From positions 1,364,001-1,428,000 of the forward strand of contig JADJPZ010000004.1 in assembly GCA_016713025.1 (NCBI GenBank): 64,000 nt of DNA, in the 5' to 3' direction. Origin of the DNA: Saprospiraceae bacterium (GTDB lineage: Bacteria > Bacteroidota > Bacteroidia > Chitinophagales > Saprospiraceae). The notes under the pieces were generated by a model that did no database searches, was not told where the DNA came from, and saw only the letters and a program-made list of their open reading frames with translations. Shown here piece by piece: positions 46,481 to 56,121 of the stretch; positions within the stretch are counted from its first letter, which is position 1, and each line of letters starts with the position of its first letter. The translations under genes were made by a program, and so were the position numbers.

Positions 46481-49189
46481 TTATCCAGTATTTTTCAAGC
46501 CACTTGAAATAGAGTTTATTAAAGCCAATAGTCTGCCTAAGGTTTTTTCGGAATCTAAAGAATTTTGATCTTTTATGATTCTCCATTCCTTAAGATATTT
46601 GATATGAAGTTGGTGTAAGATTTTTAATTTCTGATCACGCCATTTGAGATTATCGTATTGGCCTTCTCGTCTGTTTTGAGCCGAATCATCAAATAATTCT
46701 TCAATTAATGTCATACCATTATTGTAATCAGAAAGGATTATTTTCATAAACATATCCCTTTGCTCTTTATTACTTTCCAATTCTGCATACAAATTCATCA
46801 TTTCCAAATTGGAAAGGATAAGGTTGGTTTCTGTCTGAATCATCAGAAATCTGAAAAAAGGCCAGTCATGGATGGCTTGTTTCAAAGCAATGAACTCGTT
46901 TGGTTTTTCCTGTTTCAACTTTTTAAGGGCTTCGCCTAATCCAAACCAACCGGTGATAGTAAGCCTCGATAGATTCCAGCTGAATACCCAGGGAATTGCC
47001 CTTAAATCATTTAAAGATCTTTTTCCGGTTCTTCTTGCAGGCCTTGAACCTATTTTACTTCTTTCCAATACATCTATACAGGTCACATTGCTGTAAAAAT
47101 GGATAAACTCCGGAATCTCTATCAAACTTCTGTAATGTTCAAATGACTTTTCGGCCAGAAATCCCATAGTTTCATTTGGGAAATGACTCTTAACTGCTCC
47201 TATTTTATTGAACATAGTCTGACGGGCTACTCCGGATGCTATTGTGTTCAAATTGTATGTTGCTGTAAGAGGATTTCCAAATTGTTGTGCCACAGTTTCA
47301 CCCTGAACAGTGATTTTTATATGACTGTTCAAAGTATTTACTGGCATACTTTCCAAAAAACGGTGATATTTTCCACCACCTCTGCTGATCGTACCGCCTG
47401 TACCATGAAAAAAGAAAACATCAGTTTTATGTTTTCTACCGATTTCAGAAAGCATAATCTCCGCCGTATGCAGATTCCATTTGCTGGCTATGGTTCCGCC
47501 ATCTTTATTGCTGTCACTATATCCCAACATCACTTCCTGTCTGTGTGACAATCTTTTTGCTCTTTGAATCGTAATGGAATGACTCAGAAATTGATCTAAA
47601 ATGTCAGGTCCGCTTTGCAAATCGTGAATAGTTTCCAACAATGGTACTACTTTGATATCTGTATTGAGGAGTTGAGTCTCTTTCATGTAAAGGTAAACAA
47701 CGAGAAGGTCACTGAGATTTCTTGTCATACTTACTATAAAAGACCCTATACCATCGGACCCATACTGATTGATATGATGCCTGACAACTCTATAACAATC
47801 CAAGACATTGTCAGCTTCATCTCCATATGTTATGGTTATATCAGTAATAAATTCATTATTGGCCAAGGTGGTGTTCAAAAATTGCAGACGCTTATCTTCA
47901 TTCCAATTTTCAAAGTCGTAGTCAGCATATCCGTTGGTTTTCAGGATCTGCGAGATGGCTTTGTCATGAAAACTACTATTTTGTCTCATATCCAATTTTG
48001 CTAAATGAAATCCGAAACACTTCACCGTTCTCTCTACCGGAAAAAGTAAATCCTGAGCTATTCCACTTAAACCATGCTCAATGAGTATATATCTCAGGAA
48101 TTTAAGGTCCTCCTGCAAGGCATAACTTGACTTATAGCGTGTATTTGAATCAGTAACATTTTCGGATATAGTATTCTCCAATTTTGCTGCCAATAAGCCC
48201 ACGTATTGTCTCCAGGGCTCATAGAGATTCCTTTTCAAGACTTTTGCTCCCATTTCTCCTAAAACAGAAACATGATTTGTGATTGCTTCCTGTAATGCTA
48301 ATGGCACAGGATTACTTATGCCCGAAATAGTTAGTTTTGCTGCAAGGTTGATTAATTTCTGATGAATGATTTTTAATGCCTCCTGACGATGCAAGATAAG
48401 CGTTTCCTGTGTGATAGCAGGAGTGACAAAAGGATGACCGTCACGGTCGCCTCCTACCCAACTGCCAAAATGAATGTTAGGAAAAAAATCAGGATTACTA
48501 ACTTTTAATGTATTAAATCCTATTCCTTTCCATGAACTCTTTAACTGTATGTCACTTTTCTCAACAACAGATGGAAAAACTTTACTCAGATAATGCAGGA
48601 TATTTGTTCTTTCATCGGTAATATTGGGTTTCTCAAGATGAATTTCACCTGTTCTCCACCACCTCTCTATTAAGGAAATTATTTTTTCAGTATTGGCCAT
48701 TTGTTCCATCTTGCTGAGTGAAGTATTTTCTCTTTGCACCAGCAACAGATACAAATCTCTGTGAATTTCTATGACTGTCACTCTTTTTGATTCGGTAGGA
48801 TGCGCTGTTAGTACCGGCATGATGTCGACTGATGATATGGTTTGAATCATTTCGTCTTCAGCTATACCAAGGTCTTTCCAAATTTGAAAGGTTTCTGCCC
48901 ATGAACCCCTAATGGAAGAAATGTCTTTTTCATTTTCCATTTTCCTTCTGTACTGAGTTGCTGCATTCTCTTCAACCATTGTCATCAATTGAAAATATAT
49001 ACTCAATGACTGAATGATTTTTTCACTTGTTAAGGTTGAACTTTCCAAATCCAATAAAAACTCGGCATCATTTTCTATCAATTGCAGCACTTCATATTCG
49101 TTGATTCGTTTTAACATCTCTTGATAACAGTGTAAAATAAATTTCCTGTCATCTGTAATTTTTTTAAAAGAATTATTTTTGTTTTCCAT
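46481..49189 (-). CDS. ppc: Phosphoenolpyruvate carboxylase
   Basis: The protein has 902 residues, within the normal range. Active-site motifs: VLTAHPTESKRVT with His130, the loop GSWVGGDRDGHPFVTP, VMLGYSDSNKDGG, and FFHGTGGTISRGGGK. The C-terminus ends LKNTG, the characteristic tail that reaches the allosteric site. It carboxylates PEP with bicarbonate to oxaloacetate, replenishing the TCA cycle. Together with the SulP/carbonic anhydrase genes it indicates bicarbonate use. The neighbouring minus-strand genes are unrelated in function. Confidence 0.97.
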   Translation of the reverse strand: MENKNNSFKKITDDRKFILHCYQEMLKRINEYEVLQLIENDAEFLLDLESSTLTSEKIIQSLSIYFQLMTMVEENAATQYRRKMENEKDISSIRGSWAETFQIWKDLGIAEDEMIQTISSVDIMPVLTAHPTESKRVTVIEIHRDLYLLLVQRENTSLSKMEQMANTEKIISLIERWWRTGEIHLEKPNITDERTNILHYLSKVFPSVVEKSDIQLKSSWKGIGFNTLKVSNPDFFPNIHFGSWVGGDRDGHPFVTPAITQETLILHRQEALKIIHQKLINLAAKLTISGISNPVPLALQEAITNHVSVLGEMGAKVLKRNLYEPWRQYVGLLAAKLENTISENVTDSNTRYKSSYALQEDLKFLRYILIEHGLSGIAQDLLFPVERTVKCFGFHLAKLDMRQNSSFHDKAISQILKTNGYADYDFENWNEDKRLQFLNTTLANNEFITDITITYGDEADNVLDCYRVVRHHINQYGSDGIGSFIVSMTRNLSDLLVVYLYMKETQLLNTDIKVVPLLETIHDLQSGPDILDQFLSHSITIQRAKRLSHRQEVMLGYSDSNKDGGTIASKWNLHTAEIMLSEIGRKHKTDVFFFHGTGGTISRGGGKYHRFLESMPVNTLNSHIKITVQGETVAQQFGNPLTATYNLNTIASGVARQTMFNKIGAVKSHFPNETMGFLAEKSFEHYRSLIEIPEFIHFYSNVTCIDVLERSKIGSRPARRTGKRSLNDLRAIPWVFSWNLSRLTITGWFGLGEALKKLKQEKPNEFIALKQAIHDWPFFRFLMIQTETNLILSNLEMMNLYAELESNKEQRDMFMKIILSDYNNGMTLIEELFDDSAQNRREGQYDNLKWRDQKLKILHQLHIKYLKEWRIIKDQNSLDSEKTLGRLLALINSISSGLKNTG

Positions 49190-49477
49190 ATCACTTGTCT
49201 ATATTGTCTATATTACATAATTCGGTTTATTAATGCATTAATGATCAGATTGTCATAGGATTTCCCTATCTCAACCGTTTACCAACTTGTATAATCATTA
49301 GTGTTTTTTTATTCTTAAAATTTCTATCATTTTTCCATCCTTTTATGCCTTTGCAAAACGATCAAATCAAGAACTTTTGCAAAATTACACCCTAGATGTA
49401 TATTAGTGAAACATTCCCTTCAAATTTAATAACTTTCCAATAATTGGACTATTGACATCAGCGACATGAACTATTGC

Positions 49478-50194
49478 TCAAAAGTATTTTAAAAATATAA
49501 TTTCTTTTTCTGTCAATATCCTTGACCATCCGCGTTTTAGATCTTTTTTAGTCATCCCTTTTATGAAAGTCCTGTCACACTTGACTATATTAAGTGCCTT
49601 TTCGGAAAAAAATGCTCTCAAACGCTCTTCGCTTCCACCTGACATTTTTACTCCAAGAATATTCTTTTCCATGTCAGGGATATGTGATAAACCTTTGATA
49701 AAATATGCCTTTTCCTGATCAATGGTCAATACCCGGGTGATTTCTTCACTATCTACAGGTGCTGTAGTATGTATTTCAAAAACGGAATCGTATTTTATAT
49801 CATAGGACGCACATTTTCTGATCAGATCTTCATCATCGGTTAGAATTGTCAAGCCAGAAGCCTCAGCTGATATCGGAAATAGCTGTTTTAAAGATGCAGT
49901 AGTTTTGTTTTTTATCAAGCTACTTATTGTAACTCTTTGAGTTTCACCAAGGATTTCTCCTACATTTTTTGGTTTATTTAGGAGCAGATAAGTATAATGT
50001 TTCTTTGGAGTGATGAGTTTACCTTGATACGATATGACATCATTATTTTTTACTTCATAAAATGGCTCATAACAAATTGATTCATTGACAGTTACGAGTC
50101 CTTTTTTAATAATTCCTACAGCTTCCTTCCTGGTACAAATACCGGATGAAGCGATATACTTATTCAGCCTTATTATTTCTGCCTTTTGTTCCAC
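49478..50194 (-). CDS. RluE/RluF-like pseudouridine synthase homolog lacking the catalytic Asp
   Basis: The protein has 238 residues. An S4 RNA-binding domain covers about residues 8-60 (LNKYIASSGICTRKEAVGII). The catalytic domain starts LLLNKPKNVGEI. Where active enzymes read RLDxxTSGLLLLT, this protein reads PISAEASGLTILT, placing Ser109 at the essential Asp. The later NRQIRRM-type block is also degraded (GGSEERLRAFF). It may be a non-catalytic RNA binder or use a shifted residue. It lies 18 bp after dnaB on the same strand, so co-transcription is likely. Confidence 0.8.
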   Translation of the reverse strand: MEQKAEIIRLNKYIASSGICTRKEAVGIIKKGLVTVNESICYEPFYEVKNNDVISYQGKLITPKKHYTYLLLNKPKNVGEILGETQRVTISSLIKNKTTASLKQLFPISAEASGLTILTDDEDLIRKCASYDIKYDSVFEIHTTAPVDSEEITRVLTIDQEKAYFIKGLSHIPDMEKNILGVKMSGGSEERLRAFFSEKALNIVKCDRTFIKGMTKKDLKRGWSRILTEKEIIFLKYF

Positions 50195-50212
50195 TATATC
50201 AAAGGAATTCTA

Positions 50213-51766
50213 TCAAAATGGAATATCGAGTTCTTCATTTCCACTTCCCGCAGGAGGGACACCTTCACTTTCCATATTCATTTTGGAAGGTCTGGTGATG
50301 ATGCCTCCACTGCCAAATGGATTTACATTAAAGACGTCATTCAGATCATTTGAAAATCCTGCTGATCCCGGGTCTTCAAATTTCACAAAGTGAGGCACGA
50401 ATCTCAAATTTACAGTTCCCAATCCACCATTTCGATGTTTTGCGATAATGATTTCTGAAAGATCGGATGGTGTATCAAGGTCACCTTCACCTACGCCATA
50501 GTATCCTGGTCTATAGATAAATGATACAATATCAGCGTCTTGTTCTATTGCACCTGACTCTCTAAGGTCGGAAAGCTGAGGTCTCTTCTCTCCACCTCTG
50601 CTTTCTACAGCTCTTGATAACTGTGAAAGTGCAATTACAGGCACATGCAATTCTTTAGCAAGACCTTTTAAGGCTCTGGATATAGATGAAATCTCCTGTT
50701 CTCGGTTGCCGCGCTTATCATTTGGAGCGCCTGCCATCAATTGAAGGTAGTCAATCACTATCATGCTGATGTCATGATTCTGCTTCAACCTTCGGCATTT
50801 GGCCCGTAATTCAAAAATATTAAGACCAGGAGTATCGTCAATAAAAATTGGTAATGTGGAAAGTTTATCTACAGCAGCATGAAGTTTTCGCCACTCATAT
50901 TCTTCCAGTTGCCCGTTTCGCAATTTTGAAGAATTGATTTCCGCTTCCATAGATATGAGACGCTGCACCAATTGTACATTGGCCATTTCAAGAGAGAAAA
51001 AAGCAACCCCTTTTCCTGACTCAGCAGCATTTTTTGTTAATGATAGTGTAAATGCCGTTTTACCCATACCAGGTCGGGCAGCCATAATGATAAGGTCAGA
51101 TGACTGCCATCCATTGGTCATTTTATCAAGTTCGAGAAATCCGGTTGTAACACCCGTTGTTTCAGATCCTTTTTGACTTACTGCCTCTATTTCTTTTTGA
51201 GCTTTCAGTGCCAGGGTAGCCAGAGACTCGTATCCGGTATTGAGGTTCTGATCTGTAATTTCATATAGGCCTCTTTCGGCTTCATCGAGCAATTCCAGTA
51301 CATCCTTTGTATCTTCAAAAGAGTCATGAATCACCTGAGTACTAACCCTTATGAGCTCACGCTGTATAAATTTCTGGGCAATAATCCTGGCATGAAATTC
51401 GATATTGGCTGCAGAACCTACCTTATTAGTAAGTTCCATCAGGTAGTTGATGCCGCCTACGGTGTCCAACTGACCGGATTGTTTTAGCGCTTCATGCACT
51501 GTTAATAAGTCAATAGGCTGAGACTTACCAAATAAATCTGACATTACACCAAAAATCAATTGATTTTTGTCAAGGTAGAAGCTTTCTTTACGCAGTATCT
51601 CAATGATAGACGGAAAACCATCTTTGTCTATCATGATCGCGCCCAGAACCGCCTCTTCCAAGGGAATAGCCTGTGGCTGGACTCTCCCGTATATCAATTC
51701 CGAGTCGGATTTTGATGGAGTAAGCCTGCCTGATATTGCCTTGAGCGTATTCTGAAATTCTGCCAT
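50213..51766 (-). CDS. dnaB: Replicative DNA helicase DnaB
   Basis: The protein has 517 residues. The N-terminal domain (PQAIPLEEAVLGAIMIDKDG) is followed by a linker and a RecA-type motor: TTGFLELDKMTNGWQSSDLI, Walker A RPGMGKTAFT with Lys236, Walker B IVIDYLQLM and the REQEISSISRALKGLAKEL block. It ends with a Gly/Pro-rich tail. It is the hexameric helicase of the replication fork. The 515-bp region upstream holds two TAnnTTTG boxes and a row of DnaA-box-like sites (separate entries). Confidence 0.97.
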   Translation of the reverse strand: MAEFQNTLKAISGRLTPSKSDSELIYGRVQPQAIPLEEAVLGAIMIDKDGFPSIIEILRKESFYLDKNQLIFGVMSDLFGKSQPIDLLTVHEALKQSGQLDTVGGINYLMELTNKVGSAANIEFHARIIAQKFIQRELIRVSTQVIHDSFEDTKDVLELLDEAERGLYEITDQNLNTGYESLATLALKAQKEIEAVSQKGSETTGVTTGFLELDKMTNGWQSSDLIIMAARPGMGKTAFTLSLTKNAAESGKGVAFFSLEMANVQLVQRLISMEAEINSSKLRNGQLEEYEWRKLHAAVDKLSTLPIFIDDTPGLNIFELRAKCRRLKQNHDISMIVIDYLQLMAGAPNDKRGNREQEISSISRALKGLAKELHVPVIALSQLSRAVESRGGEKRPQLSDLRESGAIEQDADIVSFIYRPGYYGVGEGDLDTPSDLSEIIIAKHRNGGLGTVNLRFVPHFVKFEDPGSAGFSNDLNDVFNVNPFGSGGIITRPSKMNMESEGVPPAGSGNEELDIPF

Positions 51767-52281
51767 TATGCCTTAAAATCGTATGATAAATATTTGTAAT
51801 GACAAAGGTAATATAACTTTCAAATATAAGAATTATGCAATTTGTTAACAATGTGGAAAAAATGTGTATTACTGTGCATTAATGTGGATAACTAATAATT
51901 GAGAATTTTATGAATAGTCTGAAATTCATGCTGTTTTAGATCATTATCTCAAAAATGGCCGTCTTCCTGATATGGCTCTTTTTTATAATACATTGAAATA
52001 AGCTATAATTCAGAAACTAATCTCTTAATATTAGTAAAATATATAATATATAAGAAAAATAAGTCAATTTTAATAAAATTTATTTTTAAAAGCATTTTGA
52101 ATTTCAACATCAAAAAATTCGGGTTTATTTTGTGGATATTTCTTTTATATTTAATTATTTGTAATATGATGGATTTGGATTTCTGATTTTATTTATGTAA
52201 ACAACACTCATGGTAGTATTATTTTTTATTCAATTTAAAATATCCTCACTTTCACTCAAATTTAAAAAATTAAAACATCTT
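51767..52281. other. 515-bp AT-rich region upstream of dnaB, candidate origin-like
   Basis: No gene. Near dnaB it has -7-type boxes on the minus strand (complement of 51803-51810 and 51821-51828). Next comes the DnaA-box-like array (51852-51891), then about 350 bp of very AT-rich sequence with one more near-match TGTGGATAT at 52131-52139. This is the right architecture for a replication origin or a DnaA-controlled promoter. Confidence 0.5.
51852..51891 (+). promoter_or_regulatory. Four phased DnaA-box-like 9-mers
   Basis: TGTGGAAAA (51852), TGTGTATTA (51863), TGTGCATTA (51873) and TGTGGATAA (51883) lie on one strand at 10-11 bp intervals. The last is a perfect DnaA box complement (TTATCCACA); the others differ by one base each from TGTGNATAA. 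Confidence 0.55.
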
Positions 52282-54068
52282 CTATTTTGGCAGAGTATTA
52301 AACCATTTTTTTATCATATCAGTAAATAAGGTTGCTCTGCTATTTTTTTGATTTGCACCCGATATTTCATTAGAATTCATGGAAAAGTACGCAGCCGAAT
52401 TATCAGTGTTCCAATAGGCAAATCGATTTTCATCAATACAAAACAAATTTCGGCCAAAAATGTACTTTTCAGTATTAAACCCAATGTTTTTTGCCATAGT
52501 ATATGGAATGTCATAATGATTGCAGGGGATGCAATGGAGTCTGGCAGTGTTTTCAGATTTTGTCCCGGATCATAAATGATGAGTGGTATTCTAAACCTTT
52601 TATGGTCATCCATGCCTGCATACCCGGAATGAGTACTTCCATGATCGGAAGTAAGGATAAAAACAGTATTGGCAAACCAAGGTTGGCTTTTTATGGCATT
52701 AAAGTACAGGCCCAAGGCATGATCACTGTATCTGACTGAAGCCTTATACTTCCCGGGAATATCTGATCTTACAGAAAATTCGTTTGGGATAGGGATATCA
52801 AACGGAGCATGAGAACTCATCATTAAAATGGTGGAAAAAAATGGTTGAGGTTCAACATTGGACAAATCTATCGCTTTTTGAATCATGATATGGTCAGGAA
52901 CTCCCCAGTCTGTGATATCAAATAAACTATCAAAAGACCGATCTCTGATGATGGTGTCAAATCCTGATAAAGTCAGATAATTGTACAAATTTGAAAAGTT
53001 TAAGTCACCTCCATATACAAAAGATGTTTTATAGCCTGCCTTTTTAAAATCTTTTACTATGCTCGGGTATCTGATCACTTTATCAAGATGATTTGGCATA
53101 TTCAGACCCGCTATAGAAGGAATTCCTGATAATATACTCATCAAACCCTGATCTGTCCTGAAGCCGCTGCTAAATGCATTATAATACCTGATACTATAAT
53201 TACTTAAGGAATCAAAGTTTGGGGTGATATTTTCTTTTCCGCCTAGATATTTTACCATATCAGCAGACCACCCTTCTGCAATTATGAAGACAATATTTTT
53301 ATTCAATAATGAGAGCGAATCGGCATTCTGATGGCAATCATGGCTTCTGTAGCTTTTCATGAAAGAATCAATATCGGCTTCTGTATTCACGAATTTCATT
53401 TGTGTCTGATGGGTCAGACTGTATAGCAAATACCAAACTTTATTGACAGCTGCAAAGTTATTTTTCATATCTTTGGCATAATAGGCATCTGATGGTTTGA
53501 TAGGCAATTTTTGCCAGCCACCTCTTACTCCCAAAAATAATAATGGTCCTGCCAATACAATAAAAATGATGGACTGCACATAGTAAGACCTCACCGGCTG
53601 CCAATATTCAAACTGATGCCTCAGCCTTTTGAGACCCAAAAACAATATCAGCAAACTGACGACAATCACTTTCCATGAAATAAAATCCCTGGAAGATGCC
53701 CAGGCTTCAGCGGGGTTGCCCAAATAGCTGATAGCTCTTGCATCCAGTGAAGTACCCCATTCCGGAAAGATAAGTATCGAACTGAATTCTACTAAAGATA
53801 TTAACAGCCAAATTACAATTGTGACCCATTTACAAATGATAAGCAACCAGTTTTTTCCTATGAAGAGATACAATGCCCAAGGGACTATTGATACCAGCAT
53901 AGCACCACACGCCATAGATAGATCCAATCTGAACCCGTGAAAAAAAGGAAGTATCTTATCCTGAACATCATTGTGGTATAAAAAAACAAATCTCCACAGA
54001 TTGAGCCCAACCAGATAAAAAAAGATAAGCTTTAAAGGAAAGTAAAGCGCGGAGTATCTTTGAGACAT
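52282..54068 (-). CDS. LtaS-family membrane sulfatase/phosphoglycerol transferase, apparent frameshift near C-terminus
   Basis: The N-terminus has about five membrane helices (residues 10-210), then an extracytoplasmic sulfatase-fold domain. Active-site features are NIVFIIAEGWSADMVKYLGG, SGFRTDQGLMSILSG and LTSDHGSTHSGYAG. The frame changes at 52525-52528: a run of four C (coding strand) where five would continue DSIASP into CNHYDIPYTMAKNIGFNT and the C-terminal 71 residues ending KKWFNTLPK. The intact product would be about 595 residues. Family members transfer phosphoglycerol-type groups or cleave similar esters at the cell surface; the substrate is unknown. Confidence 0.85.
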
Positions 54069-54538
54069 TGTTTAATAGCTGATGCTTATGTTATTACCTA
54101 AATATCTAAAATGAGATTCGTAGTGAGAGCTTCAAATACAAGAAAATCAGCACTTTTAGCGACAAATCATACTGTGTGCAGCTATGCTGTAGTCACCACT
54201 ATGGTGCGAAGCGAAAAGTGATCCGCCGAGGCGGAGACTGATTTTGAAGTATTTGGAGGTCGTAATAGATTATCATTTTAGATATTTAGGTATTAATTAA
54301 TAAAGTATTTTATCGGCTTCAAAAAAGATTTTTAAAAGTTGATTTTTTAGATTAATTCGTGATTATTTAAAGTCATTGACATCAAGTTAATACCTTTTTT
54401 GAATGTTTTTTTTTCCCAGCGTGGTATAATACTCTGGATTTGAAAGAGACCACAAGTTGAAAATTTATACATATCTAAAGAAGAATGTGATACTAATTCA
54501 TAATTTTGCATCCCAAAGGTAACTTAATTTTATAATAG
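54069..54538. other. 470-bp intergenic region containing an inverted-repeat element
   Basis: No gene. The element 54091-54296 occupies the left part. A TAATTTTG box (54501-54508) about 30 bp before the dihydroorotase ATG is a plausible -7 promoter element. Confidence 0.5.
54091..54296. repeat. 206-bp MITE-like element with 24-bp terminal inverted repeats
   Basis: The termini 54091-54114 and 54273-54296 are inverted repeats with 23 of 24 bases matching (core TACCTAAATATCTAAAATGA). Complementarity continues imperfectly inward through CAAATAC and AAAATCAG. The centre has compact palindromes: CAGCTATGCTG, CACCACTATGGTG and CCGCCGAGGCGG. It carries no coding potential. Confidence 0.68.
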
Positions 54539-55885
54539 ATGCAAAATCAGAAAAAAATAATCAAAGGCGCACTGGTCATAAATGAAGGTGAAGCTGCTTA
54601 CAAAGATGTACTTATAGTTAATGAAAGAATTGAAAGTATTGCTCCTATCATAAACATCAAGGGCATTCATGATGAAATAGATGCCACAGGATTATGGTTG
54701 ATTCCAGGTATCATTGATGATCAAGTACACTTCAGGGAGCCTGGTCTTACCCATAAAGCAAACGTAGCTTCTGAATCTAAAGCTGCTGTAGCTGGAGGCA
54801 CAACTACATTTATGGAAATGCCAAATACTAAACCTGAATGTCTTACTCAAGAGTTACTTGCTGCAAAATATGAAATTGGCAGGACAACTTCTTATGCCAA
54901 TTATTCCTTTTTTATGGGTGTCTCTAATGAGAACTATGATGAAGTGATGAAGACCGACCCGAAGAATGTATGTGGAGTTAAAATTTTTATGGGCTCAAGT
55001 ACAGGCAATATGTTAGTAGACAACCCCAATATTCTGGATAAGTTATTTGCAAACGTACCTATGCTCATCGCAACTCACTGTGAAGATGAAAATACCATAA
55101 AAACACATTATGACAGCTACAAGAATAAATATGGTGAAGAAAATTTACAACCGTATATGCATCCTCTCATAAGAGATGCAGCAGGATGTTATTTGTCATC
55201 ATCATTTGCTGTGGAACTGGCACAAAAACATGGAACTCGCCTTCATATTCTCCATATTTCCACTGCAAAAGAGTTGGACTTATTTCGAAACGACATTCCA
55301 TTATCATCAAAAAAAATTACATCTGAAGTATGTGTCCATCACATGTATTTTTCCAATGGAGACTATGTACATAAAGGCAATCTGATAAAATGTAATCCTG
55401 CCATCAAAACAGAGGCAGACAGAGATGCTCTTATGGTTGCATTGCTTGATGATAGATTAGATATTGTAGCTACCGACCATGCACCTCACACATGGGATGA
55501 AAAGCAGCAATCGTATGCAAAAGCTCCCTCAGGACTTCCATTTGTTCAGCATAGCTTAAATATAATGCTGGATTTTTATCATCAGGGTAAGATAAGTAAA
55601 GAAAAAATTGTCGAAAAAATGTGCCATGCTCCAGCTGAATGTTTCAAAGTAGAGGACCGGGGATACCTAAGGGAAGGGATGTACGCGGATATGGTTCTGA
55701 TTGACCCCAAGGCCATTTGGACCGTTAAAAAAGAAAATATACACTATAAATGTGGTTGGTCACCTCTTGAAGGAAAAACATTTAAAGGAAAAGTGATTGC
55801 TACATTTGTAAATGGAACTAAGGTTTACAATGGACATAACGGATTTAAACCATTAATGGGCAAACGTCTTACTTTCCTAAGGTAA
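54539..55885 (+). CDS. pyrC: Dihydroorotase (PyrC/amidohydrolase type)
   Basis: The protein has 448 residues. Metal-binding HxH-type site in IIDDQVHFREPGLTHKANV, then AAVAGGTTTFMEMPNT, the carboxylated-Lys region NVCGVKIFMGSSTGNML, His in LIATHCEDE, His in LHILHIST and the catalytic Asp in IVATDHAPHTWDEK. It cyclises N-carbamoylaspartate to dihydroorotate in pyrimidine synthesis. Length and HFREPG make dihydroorotase more likely than hydantoinase or allantoinase. It is monocistronic in this window. Confidence 0.93.
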   Translation: MQNQKKIIKGALVINEGEAAYKDVLIVNERIESIAPIINIKGIHDEIDATGLWLIPGIIDDQVHFREPGLTHKANVASESKAAVAGGTTTFMEMPNTKPECLTQELLAAKYEIGRTTSYANYSFFMGVSNENYDEVMKTDPKNVCGVKIFMGSSTGNMLVDNPNILDKLFANVPMLIATHCEDENTIKTHYDSYKNKYGEENLQPYMHPLIRDAAGCYLSSSFAVELAQKHGTRLHILHISTAKELDLFRNDIPLSSKKITSEVCVHHMYFSNGDYVHKGNLIKCNPAIKTEADRDALMVALLDDRLDIVATDHAPHTWDEKQQSYAKAPSGLPFVQHSLNIMLDFYHQGKISKEKIVEKMCHAPAECFKVEDRGYLREGMYADMVLIDPKAIWTVKKENIHYKCGWSPLEGKTFKGKVIATFVNGTKVYNGHNGFKPLMGKRLTFLR

Positions 55886-56121
55886 GAATACCTTACAAAA
55901 GGCATAAGAGAATAGGTATTGAGTAGAAAGCAAAAGTGAAAATGGTAAAAATTATCAACATAAGGCTTTAAAAAAATGCAACCAAAGAAGATGGGGAATA
56001 TTCTAAATTCGGAACTCAAAAATTAAATAGATAATATAGTGCAATTTGGGGATATACTCAAATAAGTAATCTCTGGAAGTTGATCTAAAACCGGAGTAAT
56101 AATGTGGGCTAAGAAATCCTC

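Noticed and set aside
49800..49880. Frameshift as the cause of the missing catalytic Asp in the pseudouridine synthase
   Set aside because: The frame is continuous and flanking motif residues (LFP, SGL, LTDD) are aligned in place, so substitution is the simpler reading.
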